Shown: positions 1-7,373, counted from the stretch's first letter. The stretch: 8,575 nucleotides of DNA from DAIRVC01 sp036803025 (GCA_036803025.1 DAIRVC010000113.1:1-8575); one strand, 5' to 3'. A program made the numbers and translations. Notes: generated by a model not told the origin, from the sequence alone.

Positions 1-588
1 CCTATCCCGACCATCAGCGCGGCGGTGGAAGCGCGCGGGCTGTCGGCGCTCAAGGCTCAAAGCCTGGCCGCCTCCCGCCTGCTGCATGGGCCGCAGCCGG
101 GAGAACCGCCGGCGCGGGAGGCTGTCGAGGCGGCCGCGCGGCAGGCGCTGTATGCCGGGACGGTCTGCGCCTACGCGCAGGGTATGGCGCTCTTGCAGCG
201 CGCTTCAGGCGAACGTGACTTCGGGATCGACTTGGCCGAGACGGCGCGCATCTGGCGGGCCGGCTGCATCATCCGCGCTGCGATGCTCGAAGACATCCGC
301 CGCGCGTATGCCGCCGAATCCAGCCTGAGCAGCCTGCTCACGGCCTCACCTTTTCGAGAGGCGCTGGGGGAGATGAACGCTGGCTGGCGGCAGGCGCTCG
401 AGACCAGCCTGCGGCTGGGTATCCCCACCCCGTCGGGCAGCGCCTCGCTAGCGTACTACGACGCCATGCGCAGCGCGCGCCTGCCGGCCAACCTGACCCA
501 GGCTCAGCGCGACTACTTCGGAGCGCACACTTACCAGCGCCTCGACCGCGAAGGGGCTTTTCACACCGACTGGCTGGCGGAGGGCTGA
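1..588 (+). CDS. gnd: 6-phosphogluconate dehydrogenase, decarboxylating (C-terminal part)
   Basis: The reading frame is open to the left edge, so this is the last 195 codons of a gene that starts outside the window; the GTG at 25 is an internal valine. The enzyme oxidatively decarboxylates 6-phosphogluconate to ribulose 5-phosphate with NAD(P)+ in the cytosolic pentose phosphate pathway. The visible part is the all-helical C-terminal domain of the long (about 470-residue) dimeric type. It has the conserved IWRAGCIIR stretch (about residues 84-92 of the visible part), the ALAYYD-like segment SLAYYDAMRSARLPANL, and the tail motif QRDYFGAHTY. In that motif the Arg and the His six residues later correspond to the pair that reaches into the neighbouring subunit's active site in studied enzymes. 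It ends FHTDWLAEG with TGA at 586-588. The gene converges on cdd. Assignment is very secure; cofactor preference cannot be judged because the Rossmann domain is missing. Confidence 0.97.
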   Translation, partial: PIPTISAAVEARGLSALKAQSLAASRLLHGPQPGEPPAREAVEAAARQALYAGTVCAYAQGMALLQRASGERDFGIDLAETARIWRAGCIIRAAMLEDIRRAYAAESSLSSLLTASPFREALGEMNAGWRQALETSLRLGIPTPSGSASLAYYDAMRSARLPANLTQAQRDYFGAHTYQRLDREGAFHTDWLAEG

Positions 589-764
589 GGACGGAGCACG
601 GGTCTCCGCCGCGGACACTGCCGGCGAGGAGATTGCTTCGTCGGGCTTCGCCCGCCTGGCAATGACACCCCTGTTCAGGTCACCGAAAGCCCCGCGCGCC
701 TGCGCGGCGCGGACAACGACCACCCGTGACGGAAGAAGCCATGAGGGAGAAGCGAGGCCGAGCC
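589..764. other. Convergent intergenic gap gnd / cdd
   Basis: This 176-base gap lies between the stop codons of two convergent genes. It holds the dispersed-repeat-like palindrome listed separately at 630-666. At its right end is a small GAGGC/GCCTC hairpin (754-766) that overlaps the cdd stop codon and is followed on the - strand by a pyrimidine-rich run (GCTTCTCCCTC). That hairpin could be a weak terminator for cdd. No convincing gene is present: the open frames across it are shadows. Confidence 0.6.
630..666. repeat. Short palindromic dispersed-repeat-like element
   Basis: The element has outer arms ATTGC (632-636) and GCAAT (659-663), and an inner stem CGGGC (642-646) / GCCCG (650-654) closed by a three-base TTC loop. 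It reads GATTGCTTCG...GCAATGAC on the + strand. This form is well known from short interspersed repeats found in many copies between genes in various bacterial genomes, whose spurious translation on the opposite strand gives 'DEAIS'-like peptides. Only one clear copy is visible here, so its repeated nature is an inference from resemblance. The position between two convergent stop codons suits a non-coding element or a bidirectional terminator. Confidence 0.55.
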
Positions 765-1172
765 TCAGCGTCCGAGCTTGCTCGGCCCGAAGGCCTCCGG
801 CAAGAGCCCGGCCACCGTCGTCTCCAGGACCACCTGACCGTCGGCGCGGGCGATGACCACCAGCGTATCCAATCCAAACTCGGACAGCACCTGGCGGCAG
901 GAGCCGCAGGGGGTCCCGCCGTTCTCAGTCGCCACGGCGAGCGCGCGGAAATCCCGTTCCCCTTGCGCCACCGCACTGTAGACGGCCGTCCGCTCCGCGC
1001 ACATCGAGGTCGGGTAGGCGGCATTCTCGACGTTGACACCGGCGATGACCTTGCCCGAAGTCGTCAACAACGCCGCACCGACGGCATAGTTCGAGTAGGG
1101 AGCATAGGCGCGCTGGCGCGCTTCGAGCGCCCGCTCGACCAACATGCGCCGCTCCTCAGCTGTGATCTGCAC
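765..1172 (-). CDS. cdd: Cytidine deaminase
   Basis: This 135-residue protein has the length and motifs of the homotetrameric zinc cytidine deaminases, which convert cytidine and deoxycytidine to uridine and deoxyuridine in pyrimidine salvage. Visible residues are the substrate-binding NVEN (47-50), CAERTA with zinc ligand Cys58 and catalytic proton-shuttle Glu60, and PCGSCRQ with zinc ligands Cys89 and Cys92. YAPYSNYAVGAAL (about 23-35) is the typical N-terminal segment. The start is GTG at 1170-1172, supported by GAGGAG ending eight bases upstream. It lies inside the last codons of the upstream membrane-protein gene, with a 17-base overlap, so translation is probably coupled. In many bacteria cdd sits near CNNM/CorC-type, ybeY or era genes, so this neighbourhood is unremarkable. 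All catalytic residues are intact. Confidence 0.96.
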   Translation of the reverse strand: MQITAEERRMLVERALEARQRAYAPYSNYAVGAALLTTSGKVIAGVNVENAAYPTSMCAERTAVYSAVAQGERDFRALAVATENGGTPCGSCRQVLSEFGLDTLVVIARADGQVVLETTVAGLLPEAFGPSKLGR

Positions 1173-2472
1173 TGTCGTCGCTCCTCGCCTCGGACTCCGG
1201 TGTCCGGACGGCCCGCACCCGACGGATCCGGCGGCCGGTCACCTGTTCCACCGTCAGCCGCAGCCCGCCGACCTCAACCGTTTCCCCCAGCGCCGGGACG
1301 CGCCCGGCCAGGCTGAAGATCAGACCGCCCAGCGTTTCCCCGGCGTCCTTGGGCAGCTGCGATCCCATCACTTCATCGACGTCGTCCAGGCTCAGGTGGC
1401 CGTTGAAAACGGCGGAACCGTCAGGAAAGCGTTCGTAGGGCAGCTCCTCGGCCTGATCGTACTCATCCAGAATCTCGCCGACGATCTCCTCAACGATGTC
1501 CTCGATCGTCACCAGGCCTGCCGTGCCGCCGTACTCGTCGACCACGATCGCCATCTGCACCCGGCGGCTCTGCATCTCGGTCAGGAGGTCATCCGCCTTC
1601 TTGGCCTCGGGGACGAAGTAAGCCTTGCGGGCGATCTCACCCACCGTCACGTCTTCCCGGCCCTGTCGCATCGCCGCCAGCAGATCCTTGGCATAGATCA
1701 GGCCCACGACGTCATCGATCGAGCCCGCGTATACGGGCGCGCGCGAGTGTCCCGCCTGAAGCAGCGCATCGGCCGCCTCACCCAGCGGCGTCGAGCGCTC
1801 GAACGCCTGGATGTCGATGCGCGGCACCATCACCTCGCGCGCCAGCGTGTCCCCCAACTGGAAGATGGAGAAGATCATGGCCTTCTCCTCCTCCTCGATC
1901 ACCCCGCCCTCCTCCCCGGCGTCGACCAGGGTCATGATGGCTTCTTCGGTGACCAGCGGGTGCCGTCGTCCCTCGGCCGGGCCGGCCAGTCGGCCGGCGG
2001 CGCGCTGCAGCACCCATCCGATCGGTGAGAAGACCCAGATCGCCGGCGCCGCCAGCGGCGCCAGGCGCCTGGCCCACCTCTCGGGCGAGCGGATGGCCAC
2101 GTTCTCGACGATGAACTCGCCCAGGCTGAGGAGCAGCCCCGATCCGATCACCCAGGCGATCACCGACGTTGGCCGGACCGCCGCAGCGCCGCCGGACATC
2201 GCCTGTGCCGCGCCCAGCCCGATCACAACCAGCCGCAGCAGGCCCTGGCCCGCCCGCAGGGAGGACATGAAGCGCGAGGCGTTCGAGGCCACGCGCAGCG
2301 CCAGGCCCGCTCCCGACACATCGGCGCGCTCGAGCCGCCGCAGCGCTTCCTGATCGCTGTTGAGCAGCGCGCTGCGCGCCCAGGCCAGGCTCAGATCGAG
2401 CGCCAGGGCCACCACCATCCAGACCAGCAACGCAGGCGACTCAATCAACGGATTCGAGCCTTCGAATGACAC
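1156..2472 (-). CDS. Membrane CNNM / CBS-pair / CorC-HlyC domain protein
   Basis: The predicted protein has 438 residues. The N-terminal region has about four hydrophobic segments (roughly 13-37, 77-96, 102-127, 138-158). It is followed by a CBS-domain pair (about 214-334) beginning VMVPRIDI (215-222) and including VDEYGGTAGLVTIEDIVEEI (311-330), which is diagnostic of the family. The last part (about 350-422) is a CorC_HlyC domain. Relatives act in Mg2+/Co2+ homeostasis or efflux, and CBS pairs usually bind adenine nucleotides. The membrane part departs from the family: the usual ETAL and GEILPK motifs read RSAL (33-36) and GEFIVE (118-123). Two starts are possible: GTG at 2470-2472, used here, with no good ribosome site; or TTG at codon 9, whose codon overlaps the glmU stop and has GAAGG upstream. 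Either way it is tightly linked to glmU and cdd. The family is secure; the transported ion, if any, is not known. Confidence 0.9.
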   Translation of the reverse strand: MSFEGSNPLIESPALLVWMVVALALDLSLAWARSALLNSDQEALRRLERADVSGAGLALRVASNASRFMSSLRAGQGLLRLVVIGLGAAQAMSGGAAAVRPTSVIAWVIGSGLLLSLGEFIVENVAIRSPERWARRLAPLAAPAIWVFSPIGWVLQRAAGRLAGPAEGRRHPLVTEEAIMTLVDAGEEGGVIEEEEKAMIFSIFQLGDTLAREVMVPRIDIQAFERSTPLGEAADALLQAGHSRAPVYAGSIDDVVGLIYAKDLLAAMRQGREDVTVGEIARKAYFVPEAKKADDLLTEMQSRRVQMAIVVDEYGGTAGLVTIEDIVEEIVGEILDEYDQAEELPYERFPDGSAVFNGHLSLDDVDEVMGSQLPKDAGETLGGLIFSLAGRVPALGETVEVGGLRLTVEQVTGRRIRRVRAVRTPESEARSDDSADHS

Positions 2473-3796
2473 GCGCCGGGTGGCCGACGGCCAGGCTGTT
2501 GTCGGGGATATCCTTGGTGACGACCGAGCCGGCCCCGGTCACGGCCCCGCGGCCGATGCGCAGCGGAGCGACCAGCATGCTGTCGCTCCCGATGAAGGCG
2601 CCCTCGCCGATCTCGGTGTGATGCTTCGTGCCGTCGCGGCCGAAGTTGCAGGTGATCGTCCCGGCGCCGATGTTCACGCCGGCGCCGACGGTCGCATCCC
2701 CCATGTAGGAGAAATGCCCCATCTTCGTTCCGGGTCCGAGGGTGCTGTTCTTGACCTCCCCGAAGTTGCCGACGTGCACCTTCTGCATCAGGTGCGCCCC
2801 GCGCCGCAGATGCGAGAACGGCCCGACGTCGGCGCCGTCATCGACTTGGGCCCCCTCGACGACCGAGGCCTCGATCCTGACCCCGTCGCCGAGCACCGAA
2901 TCGCGCACGATCGCGTTCGGACCGAGGCGGCAGCCGGCGCCGATGCGCGTGTGCCCCTCGAGGTGCGTGTTGGGCAGGACGACCGTGTCCTCGCCCAGCT
3001 CGACCTCGGGGCCGATGAAGGTGCTCAGCGGATCCACCAGCGTCACCCCGGCTAACATCCAGCCCCGGTTGATCCGCCGGCGGAGCGCCGTCTCCGCCTC
3101 CGCCAGGTGGACGCGGTTGTTGATTCCGATCAGCTCGTCCGGATCCTCGGTGTGCAGCCACGCCACACGGCCCGCCTCGCTGGCAGCCATCGCCACCAGA
3201 TCTGTCAGGTAGTACTCGCCCTTAGGCGATAACGGCAGAAGGGAGACGTGTTCCCACAGCCACGCTGCACGGAAGCAGTAGATGCTCGAGTTGAGCTCGG
3301 TGACGGCCAGCTGCTCGGGCGTGGCGTGGGCCTCCTCGACGATCTCACGGATCTCCCCCTCCGCGCCGCGAATGACCCGTCCAAAACCACGCGAGGTGTC
3401 GGATACCGCCGCCAGGAGCGTGAGGGGACCGGAGTTCGCCTCCTGGATCTCGATCGTCCGCCTGAGAGTCTCGCCCCGCACCAAGGCCATATCGGCGTTG
3501 ACGACCAGCACCAATTCGGACTTGCCCTGCAAGTGCGGGCGGGCCTGCAGGACCGCATGCCCGGTGCCGAGCCGCTCACGCTGTTCGATGAACTGCGCCC
3601 GGTCGCCGAAGGCCGCGCGCAGCGCCTCGCCCTCCGGACCGATCACCACATGCGGCGTCCGTCCGCCGGCCTGGCGGCAGGCCTCCAGGCTCCAAGCCAA
3701 CATCGGCCGGCCGCCGAGCGTGTGCAGCACTTTCGGGATGCGGGAACGCATGCGCGTCCCCAGCCCGGCGGCCAGGATGATCGCTTCACAGTTCAT
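2441..3796 (-). CDS. glmU: Bifunctional N-acetylglucosamine-1-phosphate uridyltransferase / glucosamine-1-phosphate acetyltransferase
   Basis: This 451-residue protein has the usual length for GlmU. The enzyme acetylates glucosamine 1-phosphate and then couples it to UTP, giving UDP-GlcNAc for peptidoglycan and other envelope polymers. The N-terminal pyrophosphorylase domain (about 1-225) shows LAAGLGTRM (8-16), PKVLHTLGG with Lys22, ERLGTGHAV (74-82), the metal/nucleotide region NADMAL (100-105), GFGRVIR, GEYYLTDL and GINNRVHLAEAE. The C-terminal left-handed beta-helix (about 248-445) shows hexapeptide repeats, a conserved His361 in GHFSYMGDA at the place of the catalytic acetyltransferase histidine, and NIGAGTITCNFG. 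It ends with AVGHPARVIRRLE. ATG at 3794-3796 is preceded by GGGAG six bases upstream. The gene heads a group with the CNNM protein (32-base overlap) and cdd. The metal-site loop reads NADMAL where many GlmU proteins have GDVPL. Both activities look intact. Confidence 0.97.
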   Translation of the reverse strand: MNCEAIILAAGLGTRMRSRIPKVLHTLGGRPMLAWSLEACRQAGGRTPHVVIGPEGEALRAAFGDRAQFIEQRERLGTGHAVLQARPHLQGKSELVLVVNADMALVRGETLRRTIEIQEANSGPLTLLAAVSDTSRGFGRVIRGAEGEIREIVEEAHATPEQLAVTELNSSIYCFRAAWLWEHVSLLPLSPKGEYYLTDLVAMAASEAGRVAWLHTEDPDELIGINNRVHLAEAETALRRRINRGWMLAGVTLVDPLSTFIGPEVELGEDTVVLPNTHLEGHTRIGAGCRLGPNAIVRDSVLGDGVRIEASVVEGAQVDDGADVGPFSHLRRGAHLMQKVHVGNFGEVKNSTLGPGTKMGHFSYMGDATVGAGVNIGAGTITCNFGRDGTKHHTEIGEGAFIGSDSMLVAPLRIGRGAVTGAGSVVTKDIPDNSLAVGHPARVIRRLESVD

Positions 3797-3935
3797 GGGA
3801 CTCTCCCAACGGGTCTCGCGGCGTGCATCACCGACGTAGACAAAGTCATCCGAGGCGTCGGGTGCAGGCCGGTCTCAAGGGGCCGCTGCAGGGTTCGTTG
3901 AGCCACACGCTCATGGGGCCGTCCGGCGAAGGAGG
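3797..3935. other. Leader region between tRNA-Gln and glmU
   Basis: These 139 bases lie between the 3' end of the tRNA and the glmU start. I see no gene and no strong promoter for glmU; possible -10 and -35 boxes are all weak. glmU may therefore be read through from the tRNA promoter or from a promoter not recognisable by eye. The only clear signal is the glmU ribosome site GGGAG near 3803-3807. Confidence 0.5.
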
Positions 3936-4006
3936 CTGGGGCGCCAGGATTCGAACCTAGATCCACGGCTCCAAAGGCCGGTGTGCTGCCATTGCACTAC
4001 GCCCCA
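3936..4006 (-). tRNA. tRNA-Gln (anticodon TTG)
   Basis: This 71-base gene folds into a full cloverleaf. The acceptor stem TGGGGCG/CGCCCCA is perfect over seven pairs. The D stem is GTGC/GCAC with loop AATGGCA. The anticodon stem CCGGC/GCCGT has one C-T mismatch at its outer end, and its loop is CTTTGGA with anticodon TTG at 3974-3972. A four-base variable loop follows, then the T arm CTAGG-TTCGAAT-CCTGG with one G-T pair. The discriminator base is G and the 3' CCA is not encoded (the genome continues CCT), so it must be added after transcription. The U1-A72 start is typical of bacterial tRNA-Gln. It reads CAA, and CAG by wobble. The short open frame crossing this gene is an artefact. Confidence 0.95.
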
Positions 4007-4034
4007 GGGTCCGCCGCGAGGGGCGGTCGAGGAA

Positions 4035-4046
4035 ATTGTAACACAG
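4035..4046 (-). promoter_or_regulatory. Probable promoter of tRNA-Gln (extended -10)
   Basis: On the - strand the sequence reads CTGTGTTACAAT: a TACAAT hexamer (one mismatch to TATAAT) directly preceded by TGT, which fits the extended -10 form TGN. Transcription would start near 4028, about 22 bases before the mature tRNA 5' end. No good -35 box lies at the normal distance, which fits an extended -10 promoter. It is one of the few AT-rich spots in a very GC-rich gap. Not tested. Confidence 0.5.
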
Positions 4047-4106
4047 CCGTCGCGCACAGGCCGCGCGCCTCCGGGTCGGCGCATGTGCATGCCCCGCCGG
4101 AATCGA

Positions 4107-4132
4107 CGGCGGCGGATCGTGATCCGCCGCCG
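4107..4132. terminator. Perfect inverted repeat after oppF, probable transcription end
   Basis: CGGCGGCGGATC (4107-4118) and GATCCGCCGCCG (4121-4132) are exact inverted copies separated by GT, giving an 11-pair stem with a CGTG loop. It lies 33 bases past the oppF stop and ahead of the tRNA promoter, the expected place for ending the transporter transcript. There is no T run on either side, so it is not a standard intrinsic terminator; it may act with Rho or protect the 3' end of the mRNA. The rest of the gap 4007-4164 holds only the tRNA promoter. Confidence 0.55.
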
Positions 4133-4164
4133 CAAGCCGGCTCTGGTTCGGGTCAGGCTGAGGG

Positions 4165-5160
<996 letters not shown>

Positions 5161-5191
5161 CGGGTCTCAACCTCAGGGACGGGTGCCGCGC

Positions 5192-6232
5192 CTATGCGGC
5201 CCGCAGCGGCGCGCGATGTCCCTCGGCGCTTTGAAACAACCAGCAGCGGACCAGGTGGTTGCTCTGGGTCGGCAGCAGGTCCGGTTCGCGTTCGGTGCAG
5301 ATGCTCAGCCCATGATCGACGCGCGCCTTGCAGCGCGGGGCGAACCGGCAGCCGGCGGGCATGTCGATCAGATCGGGGACGGACCCGGGGATGACCTCCA
5401 GGCGGTCCTTGACCTGGCCCAGGATGGGGATCGACGCGATCAGCCCCTGTGTGTACGGGTGGCTGGGGTGATCGAACAACTCACTGACGGTGGCTTGTTC
5501 CACGATGCGCCCGGCATACATGACGGCCACACGGTCGGCCAGCTCCGAGATGATGCCCAGATCGTGGGTGATCAGGATGATGGAAGCATTCGTCCGAGTT
5601 CGGAGGATGCGCAGCAGGTCGAGGATCTGCGCCTGGATGGTCACATCCAGCGCGGTGGTCGGCTCATCGGCGATCAACAGGGCCGGCGAGCAGGCCAAGG
5701 CCATGGCGATCATCACACGCTGCGCCTGGCCGCCGGACAGCTCGTGCGGGTATGCGTGGGCGCGCTGTTCCGGATCGGGCAGGCCGACCATCTGCAGCAG
5801 CTCGACGGCCTTGCCCCAGCCTTCCTGACGCTTGAAGGACTGGTGGATCTGCAGCACCTCGGCGATCTGTTCGCCGACCTTGAAGACCGGGTTGAGACTG
5901 GAGAGCGGTTGCTGGAAGATCATGCTGATGCGGTCGCCGCGGATACGGGTCATCTCGGATTCGGACAGGCCCATCAGTTCCTGCCCGTCGAAGACCATCT
6001 CGCCGCCGACGATCTCCCCCGGCGGCTCGACCAGCCGCATCACCGAGAGCGAGGTCACACTCTTGCCGCAGCCGGACTCGCCGACCAGCCCGAGCACCTC
6101 GCCCCGATAGACCTCCAGGTCGAGGCCGTCCACCGCTTTGACCAGTCCGGCGTCCGTGTCGAAGTAGGTCTTCAGATCCTTGATCTGCAGGAGCGGACCG
6201 GCGGCGTAGGAGGGTTTGACGGCTGCTTCCAT
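5192..6232 (-). CDS. oppD: Peptide-type ABC importer ATPase, OppD/DppD-like
   Basis: This 346-residue protein is the first ATPase of the peptide-type importer and pairs with OppF to drive uptake through the OppB/OppC permeases. Motifs are Walker A GESGCGKS (51-58), Q-loop Gln107 in IFQQPLSSLNPV, ABC signature LSGGQ (165-169), Walker B LLIADEP (185-191) with Glu190, D-loop TALD (193-196) and switch His223. The FDTDAGLVKAVDGLDL segment near the N terminus is typical of the D subunit. The tail has HPYTQGL (258-264) and cysteines 295, 301, 312 and 330, the likely iron-sulphur site. ATG at 6230-6232 is preceded by GAGG nine bases upstream. It lies 294 bases from the cytochrome gene and appears to have its own promoter, so oppDF may be expressed separately from the permease genes. 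Both nucleotide-binding sites of the pair look intact. Confidence 0.95.
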   Translation of the reverse strand: MEAAVKPSYAAGPLLQIKDLKTYFDTDAGLVKAVDGLDLEVYRGEVLGLVGESGCGKSVTSLSVMRLVEPPGEIVGGEMVFDGQELMGLSESEMTRIRGDRISMIFQQPLSSLNPVFKVGEQIAEVLQIHQSFKRQEGWGKAVELLQMVGLPDPEQRAHAYPHELSGGQAQRVMIAMALACSPALLIADEPTTALDVTIQAQILDLLRILRTRTNASIILITHDLGIISELADRVAVMYAGRIVEQATVSELFDHPSHPYTQGLIASIPILGQVKDRLEVIPGSVPDLIDMPAGCRFAPRCKARVDHGLSICTEREPDLLPTQSNHLVRCWLFQSAEGHRAPLRAA

Positions 6233-6526
6233 GTCGATGCCTCGGAGGCGGAGCGAATGGGCTGCGGAGCTCCCCGATTATACTGCCTCAGGCGACCGCC
6301 CAACGCCTCGGCTGTGCTCGAGGAACCATCTTCTTTTCTACCCCACCCCCTACACCCTCCTCACCGACGACCGCCGTTCCTGACGAAGGACCATGGCGGA
6401 GGGGGGATGGGATCGAGATCATCCTCTCCTCCCCTGGCGTCATTCTGCGATCAGCCACGCTCCGGCCACATCTGGGAAGGGGCAAGCGCTGCGGGTCGCC
6501 TGAGCCAAGCTTCGTCCTGCAGCGCC
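6233..6526. other. Non-coding stretch between cytochrome gene and oppD
   Basis: These 294 bases hold the probable oppD promoter at the left. A strongly pyrimidine-rich + strand tract (about 6329-6361, purine-rich on the strand transcribed) follows. The rest has mixed composition, less GC-skewed than the genes. An open - strand frame of 93 codons runs through it (6569-6288) but overlaps the end of the cytochrome gene, has low-complexity Gly/Arg-rich content and resembles no family I know, so I do not call it. No clear terminator for the cytochrome gene is seen. The stretch may be a decayed gene or repeat remnant. Confidence 0.45.
6277..6303 (-). promoter_or_regulatory. Probable promoter of oppD-oppF
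   Basis: On the - strand a perfect TATAAT lies at 6282-6277. A weak -35 box TTGGGC (6303-6298) sits 15 bases upstream, shorter than the usual 16-18. The expected start of transcription is near 6270, giving a leader of about 38 bases with the oppD ribosome site near its end. The perfect -10 in GC-rich DNA just ahead of a gene is the main support; the poor -35 is the main doubt. Confidence 0.5.
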
Positions 6527-7306
6527 CTAGCCAGGCGAGGCTGTGCGCCCCGCCTTGCGGGCCAGCCATGCCAGCCCGCCGGCCGTAGCCAGCAATCCGG
6601 CCGCGCCGACCAACAGGACTACCGCCCAGCGGGGATCTCGGTTCGAGGCGGGCTGTTCGGGCGCAGGCGCGGTCGGGGTCGCCGCGCCGCTGGTCAGGCC
6701 CAGCGCCGCGGCGCTCTCAGGACCGAGCAGCACGGACTCCGGCAGGCGGCCGTTCTCCCGGGCCAGGTAAGCAACGACCTGCCAATACGTCTCTTCGGGC
6801 AGACTGCCCGGGTCGTGCCAGGGCATGGCCGCGCGCACGAATGCAAACAGGGCCTGGGCGTCGGCGAAGCGGACGAGCGCCGGCGAGCCGATGACGGGCG
6901 GGATCGCGGTCGGCAGCGTGAAACCGTCCTCGTACGGGCGCGCCCCGTGGCAGCCCGACTCCCAGCAGTTCTGGTCCTCCGGCGGGTACTGGGCCCGGAA
7001 TTCGGGCGTCAAACCCTGACCGCGGTCGCCGTGGCAGGGCATGCAGTGCAGCCAGAACGCCTGCGCGCCGAGGTCGGCCTGCGAAGGCGCGGCCGGCAGC
7101 GTCGGCTCCGCCAGTCGATCACCGGCGGGCCGCGGCATGCCCGGGGCCGGCAGCGTGGGCGTCGGGGTCGCCGCCTGGAAGGCGGCCGCCGGCCGCGCGC
7201 TGGCGGCCAGCCTCCAGCCGGCCGCGGCCAGGCTCAGCCAGGCGAGACCGACGCGCCACCAGACGGATCGAAGGCTGCGAGCCCTTTCCAAGTCCCCGGC
7301 CTCCAT
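6527..7306 (-). CDS. Membrane-anchored c-type cytochrome, two haem-binding motifs
   Basis: The predicted protein has 259 residues. An N-terminal hydrophobic segment (about 16-44) looks like a signal peptide or anchor, and is followed by a Pro/Thr/Ala-rich linker (46-75). The core domain has CMPCH (88-92), a standard haem c site, then CWESGCH (114-120), which fits the rarer CX4CH form. Met161 in RAAMPWHDPGSLPEETYWQVVAYL-type context is a likely axial ligand, as in class I cytochromes c. A second Pro/Thr/Ala-rich linker (205-222) leads to a C-terminal membrane helix (227-250) with basic residues after it, placing the haem domain outside the membrane. Two starts are possible: ATG at 7304-7306, used here, or TTG at 7289-7291 (254 residues) with GGAGG eight bases upstream. 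It probably carries electrons; the partner is not visible. Its place between permease and ATPase genes of a peptide importer is unusual. Exact subfamily not recognised. Confidence 0.85.
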   Translation of the reverse strand: MEAGDLERARSLRSVWWRVGLAWLSLAAAGWRLAASARPAAAFQAATPTPTLPAPGMPRPAGDRLAEPTLPAAPSQADLGAQAFWLHCMPCHGDRGQGLTPEFRAQYPPEDQNCWESGCHGARPYEDGFTLPTAIPPVIGSPALVRFADAQALFAFVRAAMPWHDPGSLPEETYWQVVAYLARENGRLPESVLLGPESAAALGLTSGAATPTAPAPEQPASNRDPRWAVVLLVGAAGLLATAGGLAWLARKAGRTASPG

Positions 7307-7312
7307 TAAGCC

Positions 7313-7337
7313 CCCCGCGAGCCATAGGCTCGCGGGG
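7313..7337. terminator. GC-rich perfect hairpin between oppC and the cytochrome gene
   Basis: CCCCGCGAGCC (7313-7323) and GGCTCGCGGGG (7327-7337) form an 11-pair perfect stem with loop ATA (TAT on the transcribed strand). It lies 36 bases past the oppC stop and seven bases before the cytochrome ATG. There is no T run on the - strand side (GGCTTAATG follows), so termination would be inefficient. It may instead stabilise the oppC message or hide the G-rich region before the ATG. Confidence 0.5.
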
Positions 7338-7373
7338 ATTTGCCATTGGATGGACAGACGGCGGCGGCAGGCG

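Noticed and set aside
1144..2028. 294-codon + strand open frame opposite the CNNM/CBS gene
   Set aside because: Antisense shadow rich in Arg, Gln, His and Asp; the opposite frame has clear CBS and CorC domains.
6329..6410. Possible G-quadruplex in the purine-rich - strand tract
   Set aside because: I count only three clear runs of three or more G at suitable spacing, which is not enough.
6288..6569. 93-codon - strand open frame between the cytochrome and oppD
   Set aside because: Overlaps the cytochrome 3' end, contains the -35 region of the oppD promoter, is low-complexity and has no recognisable domain.
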